Shown here: positions 7,106 to 15,000 of the stretch, piece after piece
How positions within the stretch are numbered: position 1 is the first letter of the stretch
Layout: each line of letters begins with the position of its first letter
NCBI RefSeq assembly: GCF_049803835.1
Contig: NZ_JBNAGK010000012.1
Span: forward strand, 1-64,000
From: Pacificoceanicola sp049803835
GTDB lineage: Bacteria; Pseudomonadota; Alphaproteobacteria; Rhodobacterales; Rhodobacteraceae
Direction: 5' to 3'
Length of the DNA stretch: 64,000 bases
Made by a program: the position numbers and the translations under genes
Notes under the pieces: model-generated
Told to the model about the DNA's origin: nothing
Database searches by the model: none
Seen by the model: the letters and a program-made list of their open reading frames with translations, nothing else

Positions 7106-8922
7106 TGTGCGGTATTGTCGGAATCCTTGGAAAACACGAGGTGGCGCCCAGCCTGGTCGAGGCGCTGCGCCGTCTGGAGTATCGCGGCTATGACAGCGCG
7201 GGCATAGCCACCATCAACAACGGCCATCTCGACCGCCGGCGGGCCGTGGGCAAGCTGGTGAACCTCTCGGACCTGCTGGTGCACGACCCGCTTCCCGGCA
7301 AATCCGGCATCGGACACACCCGCTGGGCCACGCATGGTGCGCCGTCCGAGAACAATGCCCACCCACACAAGGCCGGGCCGGTGGCCGTGGTGCACAATGG
7401 CATTATCGAGAATTACAAGGAGCTTAGGGCCGAGCTGGCGCGGTCCGGGATCACCCCGCAGACAGAGACCGATACCGAAACCGTCGCGCTCATGGCACAG
7501 CACCTGCTGGACAAGGGGCTGGCACCGGTCGAGGCGGCCATGCAGACTGTGGACAAGCTCGACGGGGCTTTTGCCCTGGTGTTTCTGTTCGATGGCGAAA
7601 GCGACCTCCTCGTCGCCGCCCGCAAGGGCTCGCCACTCGCCATCGGTCATGGCGACGGCGAGATGTTCGTCGGCTCCGACGCCATCGCCCTTGCTCCGCT
7701 GACCGACCGGATCACCTATCTGGAAGAAGGCGACCGCGCGGTTGTCACGCGCGAAGGTGCCGTGATTACAGATGCTTATGCGCGGCGTGTGAACCGCGAC
7801 CAGAAAACCATCCGGATGGATGCCGCGCGCGTCGACAAGGCCGGGTACAAGCACTTCATGGCCAAGGAGATCGCCGAACAGCCGGCAGTCCTGTCCGGGG
7901 CGCTCTCCGCCTACCTGACCCAGGACGGCATCGCCCTGCCCGAACCCGGCCTCGATTTCGCGAAGGTCGAGCGCCTCGTGATGGTTGCCTGCGGCACGGC
8001 GTTCTACGCCTGCCTGACCGCGAAGTACTGGTTCGAGCGGCTGGCGGGCATCCCGGTAGAGGTCGATATCGCCTCCGAGTTCCGATACCGCGAGCCGCCG
8101 ATCGGCAAAGGCACCGTCGCGCTCTTCGTGAGCCAGTCCGGCGAGACGGCCGACACGCTCGCAGCGCTGCGCTACTGCAAGGAAAAGGCGGACAAAATCG
8201 TCTCCGTCGTCAATGTCGAGACGTCCTCCATCGCCCGCGAGAGCGACCTTGCGCTGCCGATCCACGCCGGGGCGGAAATCGGCGTCGCCTCGACCAAGGC
8301 CTTCACCTGCCAGCTCAACGTGCTGCTGATGCTCGCGCTGAAGGCCGCCGAGGTGAAGGGCCAGATGACCGATGCGGCGGTGCGCGACGCCCTGACCGCG
8401 CTGCGGGCGCTGCCCGGCGTGTTCAACATTGCGCTCGACCAGGACCAGGTCATCGCCGACACCGCGATGCAGATCGCCGAAGCCCGGGACGTCCTCTTCC
8501 TTGGGCGTGGACTGATGTATCCAATCGCTCTTGAAGGCGCATTGAAACTCAAGGAAATCAGCTACATCCACGCCGAAGCGTATGCATCGGGCGAACTCAA
8601 GCACGGCCCCATCGCGCTGATCGACAAATCCGTTCCGGTTGTCGTCATGGCACCGCGCGACTCGCTGTTCGACAAGACCGTGTCGAACATGCAGGAGGTC
8701 ATCGCCCGCGGCGGCAAGGTCGTGCTGATCACCGACGCGAAGGGCGCCAGGGCGGCGGGCGAGGATGTCTGGCAGGTCGTGACCCTGCCCGAGGTGACGG
8801 AGATCCTGACACCGCTGCTCTATGCCCTGCCCGCGCAACTGCTGGCCTACCATGCGGCAATCGCCAAGGGCACGGACGTGGACCAGCCCCGGAACCTCGC
8901 GAAATCCGTGACGGTGGAATAG
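7105..8922 (+). CDS. glmS: glutamine-fructose-6-phosphate aminotransferase (isomerizing)
   Basis: GlmS converts fructose-6-phosphate and glutamine to glucosamine-6-phosphate, the entry step of amino-sugar synthesis. The N-terminal nucleophile cysteine follows Met (MCGIVGILG), with GHTRWATHG and HNGIIENY in the glutaminase domain. Two SIS domains follow (CGTAFYA, SQSGETADTL, then LGRGLMYPIALEGALKLKE). The C-terminus DQPRNLAKSVTVE is the usual isomerase end. The length of 605 is normal. No glmS ribozyme is expected because the start overlaps glmU. Confidence 0.97.
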   Translation: MCGIVGILGKHEVAPSLVEALRRLEYRGYDSAGIATINNGHLDRRRAVGKLVNLSDLLVHDPLPGKSGIGHTRWATHGAPSENNAHPHKAGPVAVVHNGIIENYKELRAELARSGITPQTETDTETVALMAQHLLDKGLAPVEAAMQTVDKLDGAFALVFLFDGESDLLVAARKGSPLAIGHGDGEMFVGSDAIALAPLTDRITYLEEGDRAVVTREGAVITDAYARRVNRDQKTIRMDAARVDKAGYKHFMAKEIAEQPAVLSGALSAYLTQDGIALPEPGLDFAKVERLVMVACGTAFYACLTAKYWFERLAGIPVEVDIASEFRYREPPIGKGTVALFVSQSGETADTLAALRYCKEKADKIVSVVNVETSSIARESDLALPIHAGAEIGVASTKAFTCQLNVLLMLALKAAEVKGQMTDAAVRDALTALRALPGVFNIALDQDQVIADTAMQIAEARDVLFLGRGLMYPIALEGALKLKEISYIHAEAYASGELKHGPIALIDKSVPVVVMAPRDSLFDKTVSNMQEVIARGGKVVLITDAKGARAAGEDVWQVVTLPEVTEILTPLLYALPAQLLAYHAAIAKGTDVDQPRNLAKSVTVE

Positions 8923-8964
8923 CGGTTCTGCCCCTGTTTCCGGCGGCCAATCCGACGGAAACTG

Positions 8965-9672
8965 TTGAAATATAGAACAAAGGACGGCAGCGCGGTGGAT
9001 CTGGATATGGCACTGGCGGCCTTGCGGGCCGAGGCGGATGCGGAGCGTGCGGCGGGGAGTGCGGCCTATCACAAGGCGGATCGGGTCTACCTCGGGGTGC
9101 CGAATCCGGTCTTGAACGACCTCACGACGCGCTGGCGGCAGGAGATGCCGGTCGAAGCACGCGTGGCGCTGGCAGACGCACTCTGGCAGACCGACATTCA
9201 CGAGGCCCGGATCGCCGCGGCGAAGCTGTTGACGCAGGCCCGGATGCGGCCCGACGACGCCGCCTGGGCGCTTATCCTGACCTGGGTGCCGCAGTTCGAC
9301 GCCTGGGCCATTGCCGACCACGCCTGTTCCGCCGGGGCGCGGAGGCTGCAGGCCGAGCCGTCGCGGATCGACACCGTCGAAGGCTGGACCACCTCCGGCC
9401 GTCTTTGGACAAAGCGGGCCGCAATGGTGATGACCCTGCCCTGGACCAAGCAGAATTTCCCGTCAGATCAGGATCTTGCGATCCGCGAACGCGTTCTGGG
9501 CTGGGCGGCCGACTACACCGCCGATGCGGCGTGGTTCATTCAGAAGGCCGTGGCCTGGTGGCTGCGCGACCTGTCGAAACATGACCCGGACCGGGTGCGG
9601 GCCTTCCTAGCGGAGCATGGCCCGCGGATGAAGGCCTTCGCGCGAAAGGAGGCTGGCAAGTTCCTCAATTGA
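8965..9672 (+). CDS. DNA alkylation repair protein, AlkD-like HEAT-repeat family
   Basis: This 235-residue, all-helical protein resembles AlkC/AlkD-type alkylpurine glycosylases. The visible hallmarks are KADRVYLGVPNPVLN near the N-terminus, helical HEAT-like repeats, the WVPQFDAWAIADH segment with an acidic/aromatic pocket, and WFIQKAVAWWLRDLSKHDP near the C-terminus. Such enzymes remove N3/N7-alkylated purines without base flipping. It stands 42 bases after glmS. Its last three bases overlap the end of the convergent dedA frame. Confidence 0.85.
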   Translation: MKYRTKDGSAVDLDMALAALRAEADAERAAGSAAYHKADRVYLGVPNPVLNDLTTRWRQEMPVEARVALADALWQTDIHEARIAAAKLLTQARMRPDDAAWALILTWVPQFDAWAIADHACSAGARRLQAEPSRIDTVEGWTTSGRLWTKRAAMVMTLPWTKQNFPSDQDLAIRERVLGWAADYTADAAWFIQKAVAWWLRDLSKHDPDRVRAFLAEHGPRMKAFARKEAGKFLN

Positions 9673-10261
9673 CGGAATTTTCCCGCGCCTTGAACAGGTA
9701 TCGACCAAGCAGCACCGTCACCAGCAGCGCCGCAAGGAGGCCGATCAGGTCCGAGGCGATCTGGGCCACCTGCGCGATCTGGCTGGCAAAGACGAAGCCG
9801 AGGCCGGTCTAGATCAGCACCCAGACCGATTCGCCGCTGACGCTGCCCGCGGTGAAGCGCCGCCAGTCCAGCCCCATCGCGCCCCCGATGAAGTTCACGT
9901 AAGGTCCCAGCGGGCTGAACAGCCAGCGGGTGAGGAAGACCGAGACCACCCCGCGCTCGGTGATCATCCGCCGTGCCCTTGCGATCAAGCCGGCGCTGCG
10001 CTCGTGTGTCTCCAACCGTGCAATCAGCGGCGTTCCGCCTTTCCGGCCAAGGAGATAGCCGGTCTGATCCCCGGCCAGCGCACCGCCAAGGGCGGAGGCC
10101 AGAACGGTGAGCAGGGCAAGATCGTCCGAGGCGGCGAAAGCGCCGCCCGCAAGCATCAGCAGGGACGACGGCACCGGGATCGCAAGGCAGGACAGAAAGG
10201 TGACCGCCATGAGAATCCAGCCGCCATAGACGGGCACGAGCGCAAGCAGCGTGTCAGTCAT
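9665..10261 (-). pseudogene. DedA-family membrane protein gene interrupted by an in-frame TAG
   Basis: The frame from ATG 10259-10261 encodes a SNARE-associated/DedA protein, with hydrophobic helices near LMAVTFLSCLAIPVPSS, then GDQTGYLLGR, FLTRWLFSPLGPYVNFIGG and GLDWRRFTAGSVSGE. At 9809-9811 an amber codon follows VWVLI. After it the same frame stays open for 47 codons (TGLGFVFASQIAQV, then a hydrophobic helix LIGLLAALLVTVLLG) to a TGA at 9665-9667. The distal part looks like the normal last membrane helix. A single substitution from TAT or TAC would restore the gene. It may be a true nonsense mutation, amber readthrough or a sequence error. Confidence 0.85.
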
Positions 10262-10610
10262 GCGGCTGCGCCCTGTGGTCCGTGATGGCGGAATAGAGCG
10301 CCTGCTTGAGCGCCTCGACAGGCACACCGCGGGCCTTCGCGAGTTCATCAAGCGTCTGGCCCGGTTGGAAGGTCTCCTTGGTGAAGCCGAGCGCATCGCC
10401 GACAAGCTGATTGGGCACGTGCCAGGAATGCGCCACGTAGCCCGGGGTCATCCAACCAGCGATGGTTTCGTCCCGGTGGGCCGGGTCCGCCCAGTACAGG
10501 CCGTGCAGCACGAGGCGCACGCCGAACACCACGCTCAGCACCAGCGCGAGTGCAAAAATCCCTGTCAGAACAGGGCGTTTGCGGAAACGTCTCGACACGG
10601 AGGCGACCAT
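10254..10610 (-). CDS. conserved hypothetical single-pass membrane protein
   Basis: This 118-residue protein starts MVASVSRRFRKRP and has one membrane helix (about residues 15-35, GIFALALVLSVVFGVRLVL). A periplasmic-side domain includes GWMTPGYVAHSWHVP and a C-terminal helix pair (TLDELAKARGVPVEALKQAL) that looks like a short LysM- or HTH-like hairpin. I do not know its function. It overlaps the dedA start by eight bases and begins about eight bases before the end of the lipoprotein gene, so the three form one minus-strand unit. The ATG at 10608-10610 was chosen because earlier starts run into the lipoprotein gene. Confidence 0.7.
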   Translation of the reverse strand: MVASVSRRFRKRPVLTGIFALALVLSVVFGVRLVLHGLYWADPAHRDETIAGWMTPGYVAHSWHVPNQLVGDALGFTKETFQPGQTLDELAKARGVPVEALKQALYSAITDHRAQPHD

Positions 10611-10617
10611 GGTGCCG

Positions 10618-11127
10618 TCAGCCCCCGGAATAGACCTCAAGGGTCGGCAGATCCGTCAGCGGGGCTTCGAGCAGGCGCATGGCGGCGAGCGAGATCCGGC
10701 TGCCGGCGGTGGCGGGACCGTCGATCGGGATCAGCTCGACCTGCGCCGACTTGCCGTTCGCCGAATAGACCACGCGGCCCATCGTGGGTGCGCTGACCAG
10801 AGGGGTTTCGAGCCAGAACCCCGGCCTTGCCACGTCGCCAAGCGAGGCCACCGTGGTGCCAAGGCTGACCTCGCCCGCCGGTTCCGGCGCGGCGGCGGCG
10901 GCGGCGCGTTCCTCGGCGGAGGTGGTGTCGAACTGCTCGGCGGTGCGGGCCGAGGCTGGCGGAGGCGGAGCGGCGGCTTCGGGGCGTGACTGCGGCCGCG
11001 TCTGTCCGTCGGCATTGGCCGCCGCCGGGGCGGCGTCAGGTCTGCCTTTGAAAAACCCTTTGAAACCGTCTCCCGACCCGCAGGCGGCGAGGCCGAGGGC
11101 CATGGCTGTCATCAGAACTGCTCTCAT
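10618..11127 (-). CDS. predicted lipoprotein of unknown function
   Basis: This 169-residue protein has a lipoprotein signal (MRAVLMTAMALGLAAC) with a lipobox ending at Cys16. A low-complexity Ala/Pro-rich linker covers residues 30-85. A compact C-terminal domain (SLGTTVASLGDVARPGFWL to the end) includes YSANGKSAQVELIPI. It is probably an envelope protein. It is the first gene of the minus-strand group with the single-pass protein and dedA. No family was recognised. Confidence 0.75.
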   Translation of the reverse strand: MRAVLMTAMALGLAACGSGDGFKGFFKGRPDAAPAAANADGQTRPQSRPEAAAPPPPASARTAEQFDTTSAEERAAAAAAPEPAGEVSLGTTVASLGDVARPGFWLETPLVSAPTMGRVVYSANGKSAQVELIPIDGPATAGSRISLAAMRLLEAPLTDLPTLEVYSGG

Positions 11128-11212
11128 ACACGCACCTTACGACCTTGGTCGCTCCCTGACAATTTCGCTGTTTCCCTTGCTCAAATACCCGCCGAAGCAT
11201 AGGTTTGCCAGC

Positions 11213-12220
11213 ATGACTGCGCCCCTGATCGACCCGTTTCATCGCCCGATTTCCTATCTTCGGGTTTCCGTCACCGACCGGTGCGATTTCCGCTGCGTGT
11301 ACTGCATGTCGGAAAACATGACCTTCCTGCCGAAGAAGGAACTCCTGACGCTGGAGGAACTGGACCGCATGTGTTCCACCTTCGTGGGTTTGGGCGTGCA
11401 GAAGCTGCGTATCACCGGAGGCGAGCCGCTGGTGCGGCGGGACATCCTGACATTTTTCCGCTCCATGACGCGCCACCTCGACTCCGGAGCGCTCAAGGAA
11501 CTGACGCTGACCACGAACGGCTCGCAGCTGGAACGCTTCGCCGGGGACCTGGCCGAGGCGGGCGTGCGCCGCGTCAATGTCTCGCTCGACACGCTGGACG
11601 AGAAGAAATTCGCCGACATCACCCGCTGGGGCCGCCTGCCGCAGGTGCTGCGCGGGATCGACGCGGCGCAGAAGGCGGGCCTCAGGATCAAGATCAACGC
11701 CGTTGCACTGAAAGGCTTCAACGAGGACGAGTTGTTCACCATGGCCGAATGGTGCGCCGAACGGGACATGGACCTGACCTGGATCGAGGTCATGCCCATG
11801 GGCGACATCGGCAACGAACAGCGGCTGGACCAATACTGGAAGCTGACGGACCTGCGGGCGCGTCTGGCGGAGCGCTACACGCTGACCGACCTGCCGGAAA
11901 GCACCGGCGGTCCGGCGCGGTATGTGCGACTGGAGGAAACCGGGCAGAAGATCGGCTTCATCACGCCGCTGTCGCACAATTTCTGCGAAAGCTGCAACCG
12001 GGTGCGGCTGACCTGCACCGGGGAGCTTTACATGTGCCTCGGACAGGAGGACATGGCCGACCTGCGCGCGCCTCTGCGCAACCATCCGGGCAACGACACC
12101 GCGCTGGAAGAGGCGATCCGGGCGGCGATCCGGCTGAAGCCGAAAGGGCATGATTTCGACTATTCCCGGCAGGACGTCGAAGGCCGCGTCTCGCGGCACA
12201 TGAGCCACACCGGCGGGTAA
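11213..12220 (+). CDS. moaA: GTP 3',8-cyclase MoaA (molybdenum cofactor synthesis)
   Basis: This radical SAM enzyme makes the first committed step of molybdopterin synthesis from GTP. The N-terminal cluster motif is CDFRCVYC (CX3CX2C) near residue 25. The GGEPLVRR motif follows, and the second cluster ligands are in CESCNRVRLTC and MCLG. The protein ends in Gly-Gly, as MoaA requires. I placed the start at ATG 11213, which gives 335 residues and the standard N-terminus DPFHRPISYLRVSVTDRC. No other mo genes are in the window. Confidence 0.96.
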   Translation: MTAPLIDPFHRPISYLRVSVTDRCDFRCVYCMSENMTFLPKKELLTLEELDRMCSTFVGLGVQKLRITGGEPLVRRDILTFFRSMTRHLDSGALKELTLTTNGSQLERFAGDLAEAGVRRVNVSLDTLDEKKFADITRWGRLPQVLRGIDAAQKAGLRIKINAVALKGFNEDELFTMAEWCAERDMDLTWIEVMPMGDIGNEQRLDQYWKLTDLRARLAERYTLTDLPESTGGPARYVRLEETGQKIGFITPLSHNFCESCNRVRLTCTGELYMCLGQEDMADLRAPLRNHPGNDTALEEAIRAAIRLKPKGHDFDYSRQDVEGRVSRHMSHTGG

Positions 12221-12261
12221 CGTTTCGCAAAAGGAGCGCCTTGCGGCGCGCTTTGCCGGTT

Positions 12262-12333
12262 CCGGGGGCAAGCCCCCGGTTGCCCCCGGATGGGGCTTCG
12301 CCCCAAACCCCGAGTATTTGCAAAGAGAAGAAA
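12262..12333 (+). repeat. intergenic repeat: two GC hairpins plus an AT-rich tail
   Basis: After moaA come CCGGGGGC-AA-GCCCCCGG (12262-12279), then TGGGG-CTTCG-CCCCA (12291-12305), then a tail beginning CCCCGAGTATTTGCAAAG at 12308. A nearly identical tail lies in reverse orientation at 21792-21819 inside the pdhC linker, again next to C-rich hairpin sequence. I take this as a dispersed intergenic repeat that may also terminate transcription. Confidence 0.7.
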
Positions 12334-12367
12334 CGGGGGACCGTTTCGACACCCGCTTCGGTCGCTG

Positions 12368-13489
12368 TCAGGCCTGATCCGGACGGCTGATCCGTCCGCC
12401 GCCGACCGGGGCGGCCACGCCGGTGGTCATCGGCGCGGAGGTGGGCAGGCCGCGCAGCACCCGGACCGCGAGAAAGGCGAAGGCCTGCGCTTCGAGCATG
12501 TCGCCGTCGAGGCCGACCGCCTCCACCGGCTCCACCGGGCAGTCGAGACCCGCAGCCAGCATGCGCATCATCACCGGGTTGTGCCTGCCGCCGCCGGTCA
12601 CCAGAAGGCGGCTCGGCAGGGTCGGGCAATGCTCCATGCCCTGCATCACCGCGGCGGCGGCCATCGCCGTCATGGTCGCCGCGGCGTCGGCATCGTTCAA
12701 CTCCCGCACGAGGTCCAGCATCAGGGAAAAGTCGTCCCGGTCCAAGGACTTGGGCGGTATCTTGCGGAAGTATCCTTCTTCGAGGAAAAGCTCCAACGCG
12801 CCTTCCTCGACGCGGCCCTTCATCGCCAACGCTCCGTCCCGGTCGCAGTCGAGCCCCAGCCGTTGTTGCACCAGATCGTTTATCGGTGCATTGGCCGGGC
12901 CGGTGTCGAAGGCAAGCAGCGCGCCATCGTCCTGCGGATTTGCCTTTGCCGGATCGAGCCAGGTCAGGTTGCCGACGCCGCCGAGGTTGAGGAAGGCGAC
13001 GGGCTGCGACGCTCCGAACCATTTGGCGCAGGCGAAATGGAAGAACGGGGCAAGCGGCGCGCCCTGCCCGCCCAGTGCGACGTCCGTCGACCGGAAGTCC
13101 CAGACGACCGGCGTGCCCAGGGCTTCGGCCAGTGCGTCGCCGTCTCCCATCTGATGGGTGCCGCGCCCTGCCGGGTCATGTGCGAGCGTCTGGCCGTGAA
13201 AGCCGATCACCTCTGCCCCATCGAACTCCGCCAGGATCTCGCGATGGGCTTCGAAAGAAACCCCCGGTGCCTCGCCGAGATCGTCGCCAGGCCAGCGCCC
13301 AAGTGCCCCACGCAAGGCGGCCCGCTCAACATCGGTATAAGCCCGGTAAGCGCTTGCTCCGAAGTCGAAAATCGTCTCGCCATCCGTGCGCAGCATCGCC
13401 GCGTCGACGCCGTCCAGCGAGGTGCCCGACATGGCGCCCAATGCCCTGACCGGACCGCTTGGCCGGCCGTGCTGCAACTTGCCCTTCAC
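12368..13489 (-). CDS. anmK: anhydro-N-acetylmuramic acid kinase
   Basis: AnmK opens and phosphorylates 1,6-anhydro-MurNAc from cell-wall turnover to give MurNAc-6-phosphate. The actin/hexokinase-fold motifs are GAMSGTSLDGVD near the N-terminus, FHGQTLAHDP, LNLGGVGNLTWL with FDTGPANAPIND, and LLVTGGGRHNPVMM. The length of 373 matches the family. It is divergent from tyrS, with 56 bases between the two starts. It fits with glmU/glmS in cell-wall amino-sugar metabolism but is not in their operon. Confidence 0.95.
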   Translation of the reverse strand: MKGKLQHGRPSGPVRALGAMSGTSLDGVDAAMLRTDGETIFDFGASAYRAYTDVERAALRGALGRWPGDDLGEAPGVSFEAHREILAEFDGAEVIGFHGQTLAHDPAGRGTHQMGDGDALAEALGTPVVWDFRSTDVALGGQGAPLAPFFHFACAKWFGASQPVAFLNLGGVGNLTWLDPAKANPQDDGALLAFDTGPANAPINDLVQQRLGLDCDRDGALAMKGRVEEGALELFLEEGYFRKIPPKSLDRDDFSLMLDLVRELNDADAAATMTAMAAAAVMQGMEHCPTLPSRLLVTGGGRHNPVMMRMLAAGLDCPVEPVEAVGLDGDMLEAQAFAFLAVRVLRGLPTSAPMTTGVAAPVGGGRISRPDQA

Positions 13490-13511
13490 CTTCGCTCTTC
13501 CGCCTCTTATA

Positions 13512-13543
13512 GGTGCCTCGCGTACCCGTATACGAGAGGCACC
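13512..13543 (+). promoter_or_regulatory. hairpin covering the tyrS ribosome binding site
   Basis: GGTGCCTC (13512-13519) pairs perfectly with GAGGCACC (13536-13543), extended inside by CGTA/TACG. The 3' arm contains the purine-rich GAGAGG that should serve as the tyrS Shine-Dalgarno sequence, and it ends two bases before the ATG. This arrangement would limit initiation unless opened. Confidence 0.6.
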
Positions 13544-13545
13544 CC

Positions 13546-14796
13546 ATGACCTACCATCCCAAATCGGATTTCATGTCGATCATGATGCAGCGCGGCTACC
13601 TTGCCGATTGCACCGATTATCAGGGCCTCGATGAGGCGCTGAGCAAGGGGTGCGTGCCGGCCTACATCGGCTTCGACGCCACGGCGAAGTCGCTGCATGT
13701 GGGCAGTCTCATCCAGATCATGATGCTGCGATGGCTGCAGAAGACCGGGCATCAGCCGATCACCCTGATGGGCGGGGGCACCACGAAGGTGGGCGATCCG
13801 TCGTTTCGCGCCGACGAGCGGCCCTTGCTGACGGCGGAACAAATCGACGCCAACATCGACGGCATCAAGCAGGTCTTTGCCAAGTATCTCGACTATGACC
13901 GGGCGGATAATCCGGCACTGATGCTGAACAATGCCGAGTGGCTGGATGGTTTGAACTACCTCGAATTCCTGCGCGACATCGGGCGGCATTTCTCCGTCAA
14001 CCGGATGTTGGCGTTCGAGAGCGTGAAGTCGCGGCTCGACCGGGAGCAGTCGCTGTCGTTCCTCGAGTTCAACTACATGATCCTGCAAGCCTATGATTTC
14101 CTTGAGCTGAACCGCCGATATGGCTGTTTGCTCCAGATGGGCGGCAGCGATCAGTGGGGCAATATCGTCAACGGCATCGACCTGACACGCCGGGTTCTCG
14201 ATCACGAAATCTATGGCCTGACCTCGCCGCTGCTGACCACTTCGGACGGCAAGAAGATGGGCAAGACGGCGGATGGCGCGGTCTGGCTCAATGCGGACAT
14301 GCGCTCGCCCTACGAGTTCTGGCAGTTCTGGCGCAACACGACGGATGCGGACGTGGGGCGGTTCCTGAAGCTCTATACCGAGATCGACGTGGCGGAATGC
14401 GATCGTTTGGGCGCATTGGCCGGATCGGAGATCAACGAGGCGAAAATCGTGCTGGCGAATGCGGTGACCACGCTCTGCCACGGTGTGGACGCGGCGGCAG
14501 CGGCGGAGGCCACGGCGCGGGAGGTCTTTGAAAAGGGCGGCGTGGGTGACGATCTGCCGACGCTGGAACTGACCGCGGACGAGGTCGCGGGCGGGATTTC
14601 CATCGTTCAGGTGATCGTGCGGGCCGGACTGGCCAAGTCCGGCAAGGAGGCGAAGCGCCTGATCGCGGAGAACGGCGCGCGCTTGGACGACGCGCCGCTG
14701 ACGGACGCGGGGCTTGTTCTGGACGCGGGAGCGCTTGCCGCGCCGATCAAGCTCAGCGCGGGCAAGAAGCGTCACGCGCTGGTCAAGCTCGGCTGA
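13546..14796 (+). CDS. tyrS: tyrosyl-tRNA synthetase
   Basis: This class I aminoacyl-tRNA synthetase charges tRNA-Tyr. The HIGH-like motif is in the region after YIGFDATAKSLHVGSL. The KMSKS-like loop is KKMGKTADGAVWL. Tyrosine recognition is at YMILQAYDF and QMGGSDQWGNI. The C-terminal S4 domain (VIVRAGLAKSGKEAKRLI) binds the tRNA. The 416 residues match the bacterial enzyme. The ATG at 13546 follows the hairpin that hides the ribosome binding site. Confidence 0.96.
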   Translation: MTYHPKSDFMSIMMQRGYLADCTDYQGLDEALSKGCVPAYIGFDATAKSLHVGSLIQIMMLRWLQKTGHQPITLMGGGTTKVGDPSFRADERPLLTAEQIDANIDGIKQVFAKYLDYDRADNPALMLNNAEWLDGLNYLEFLRDIGRHFSVNRMLAFESVKSRLDREQSLSFLEFNYMILQAYDFLELNRRYGCLLQMGGSDQWGNIVNGIDLTRRVLDHEIYGLTSPLLTTSDGKKMGKTADGAVWLNADMRSPYEFWQFWRNTTDADVGRFLKLYTEIDVAECDRLGALAGSEINEAKIVLANAVTTLCHGVDAAAAAEATAREVFEKGGVGDDLPTLELTADEVAGGISIVQVIVRAGLAKSGKEAKRLIAENGARLDDAPLTDAGLVLDAGALAAPIKLSAGKKRHALVKLG

Positions 14797-14821
14797 ACCG
14801 GCCCGCTCCGGAAAGGAATTG

Positions 14822-14845
14822 CGCCGCCTCCCGGGGCGGCGTTTT
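14822..14845 (+). terminator. rho-independent terminator of tyrS
   Basis: CGCCGCC (14822-14828) and GGCGGCG (14835-14841) form a stem with a six-base loop, followed by TTTT. It begins 25 bases after the tyrS stop. Confidence 0.8.
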
Positions 14846-14849
14846 CACG

Positions 14850-14993
14850 TCATAGTGCGATCTCCAGCAGGGCCAGCAGCGCCAGCGGTACGGACAGGGA
14901 CAACGCCAGCAGCAGGGCTGCGCCGGAGGTTGGTCGGGGGCGTGGGGCCATGGCTTTTTCCATGCCGCCATTAAGCACATGGAAAGTTTCCAT
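14850..14993 (-). CDS. possible small membrane protein, 47 residues
   Basis: A short minus-strand frame starts METFHVLNGGMEKAM and ends with a hydrophobic helix (GAALLLALSLSVPLALLALL). It lies head-to-head with the GNAT-like gene, seven bases apart, and ends just past the tyrS terminator. The hydrophobic segment and lack of a competing gene support it. No homologue is known to me, so the call is tentative. Confidence 0.4.
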   Translation of the reverse strand: METFHVLNGGMEKAMAPRPRPTSGAALLLALSLSVPLALLALLEIAL

Positions 14994-15000
14994 GGCGTAA

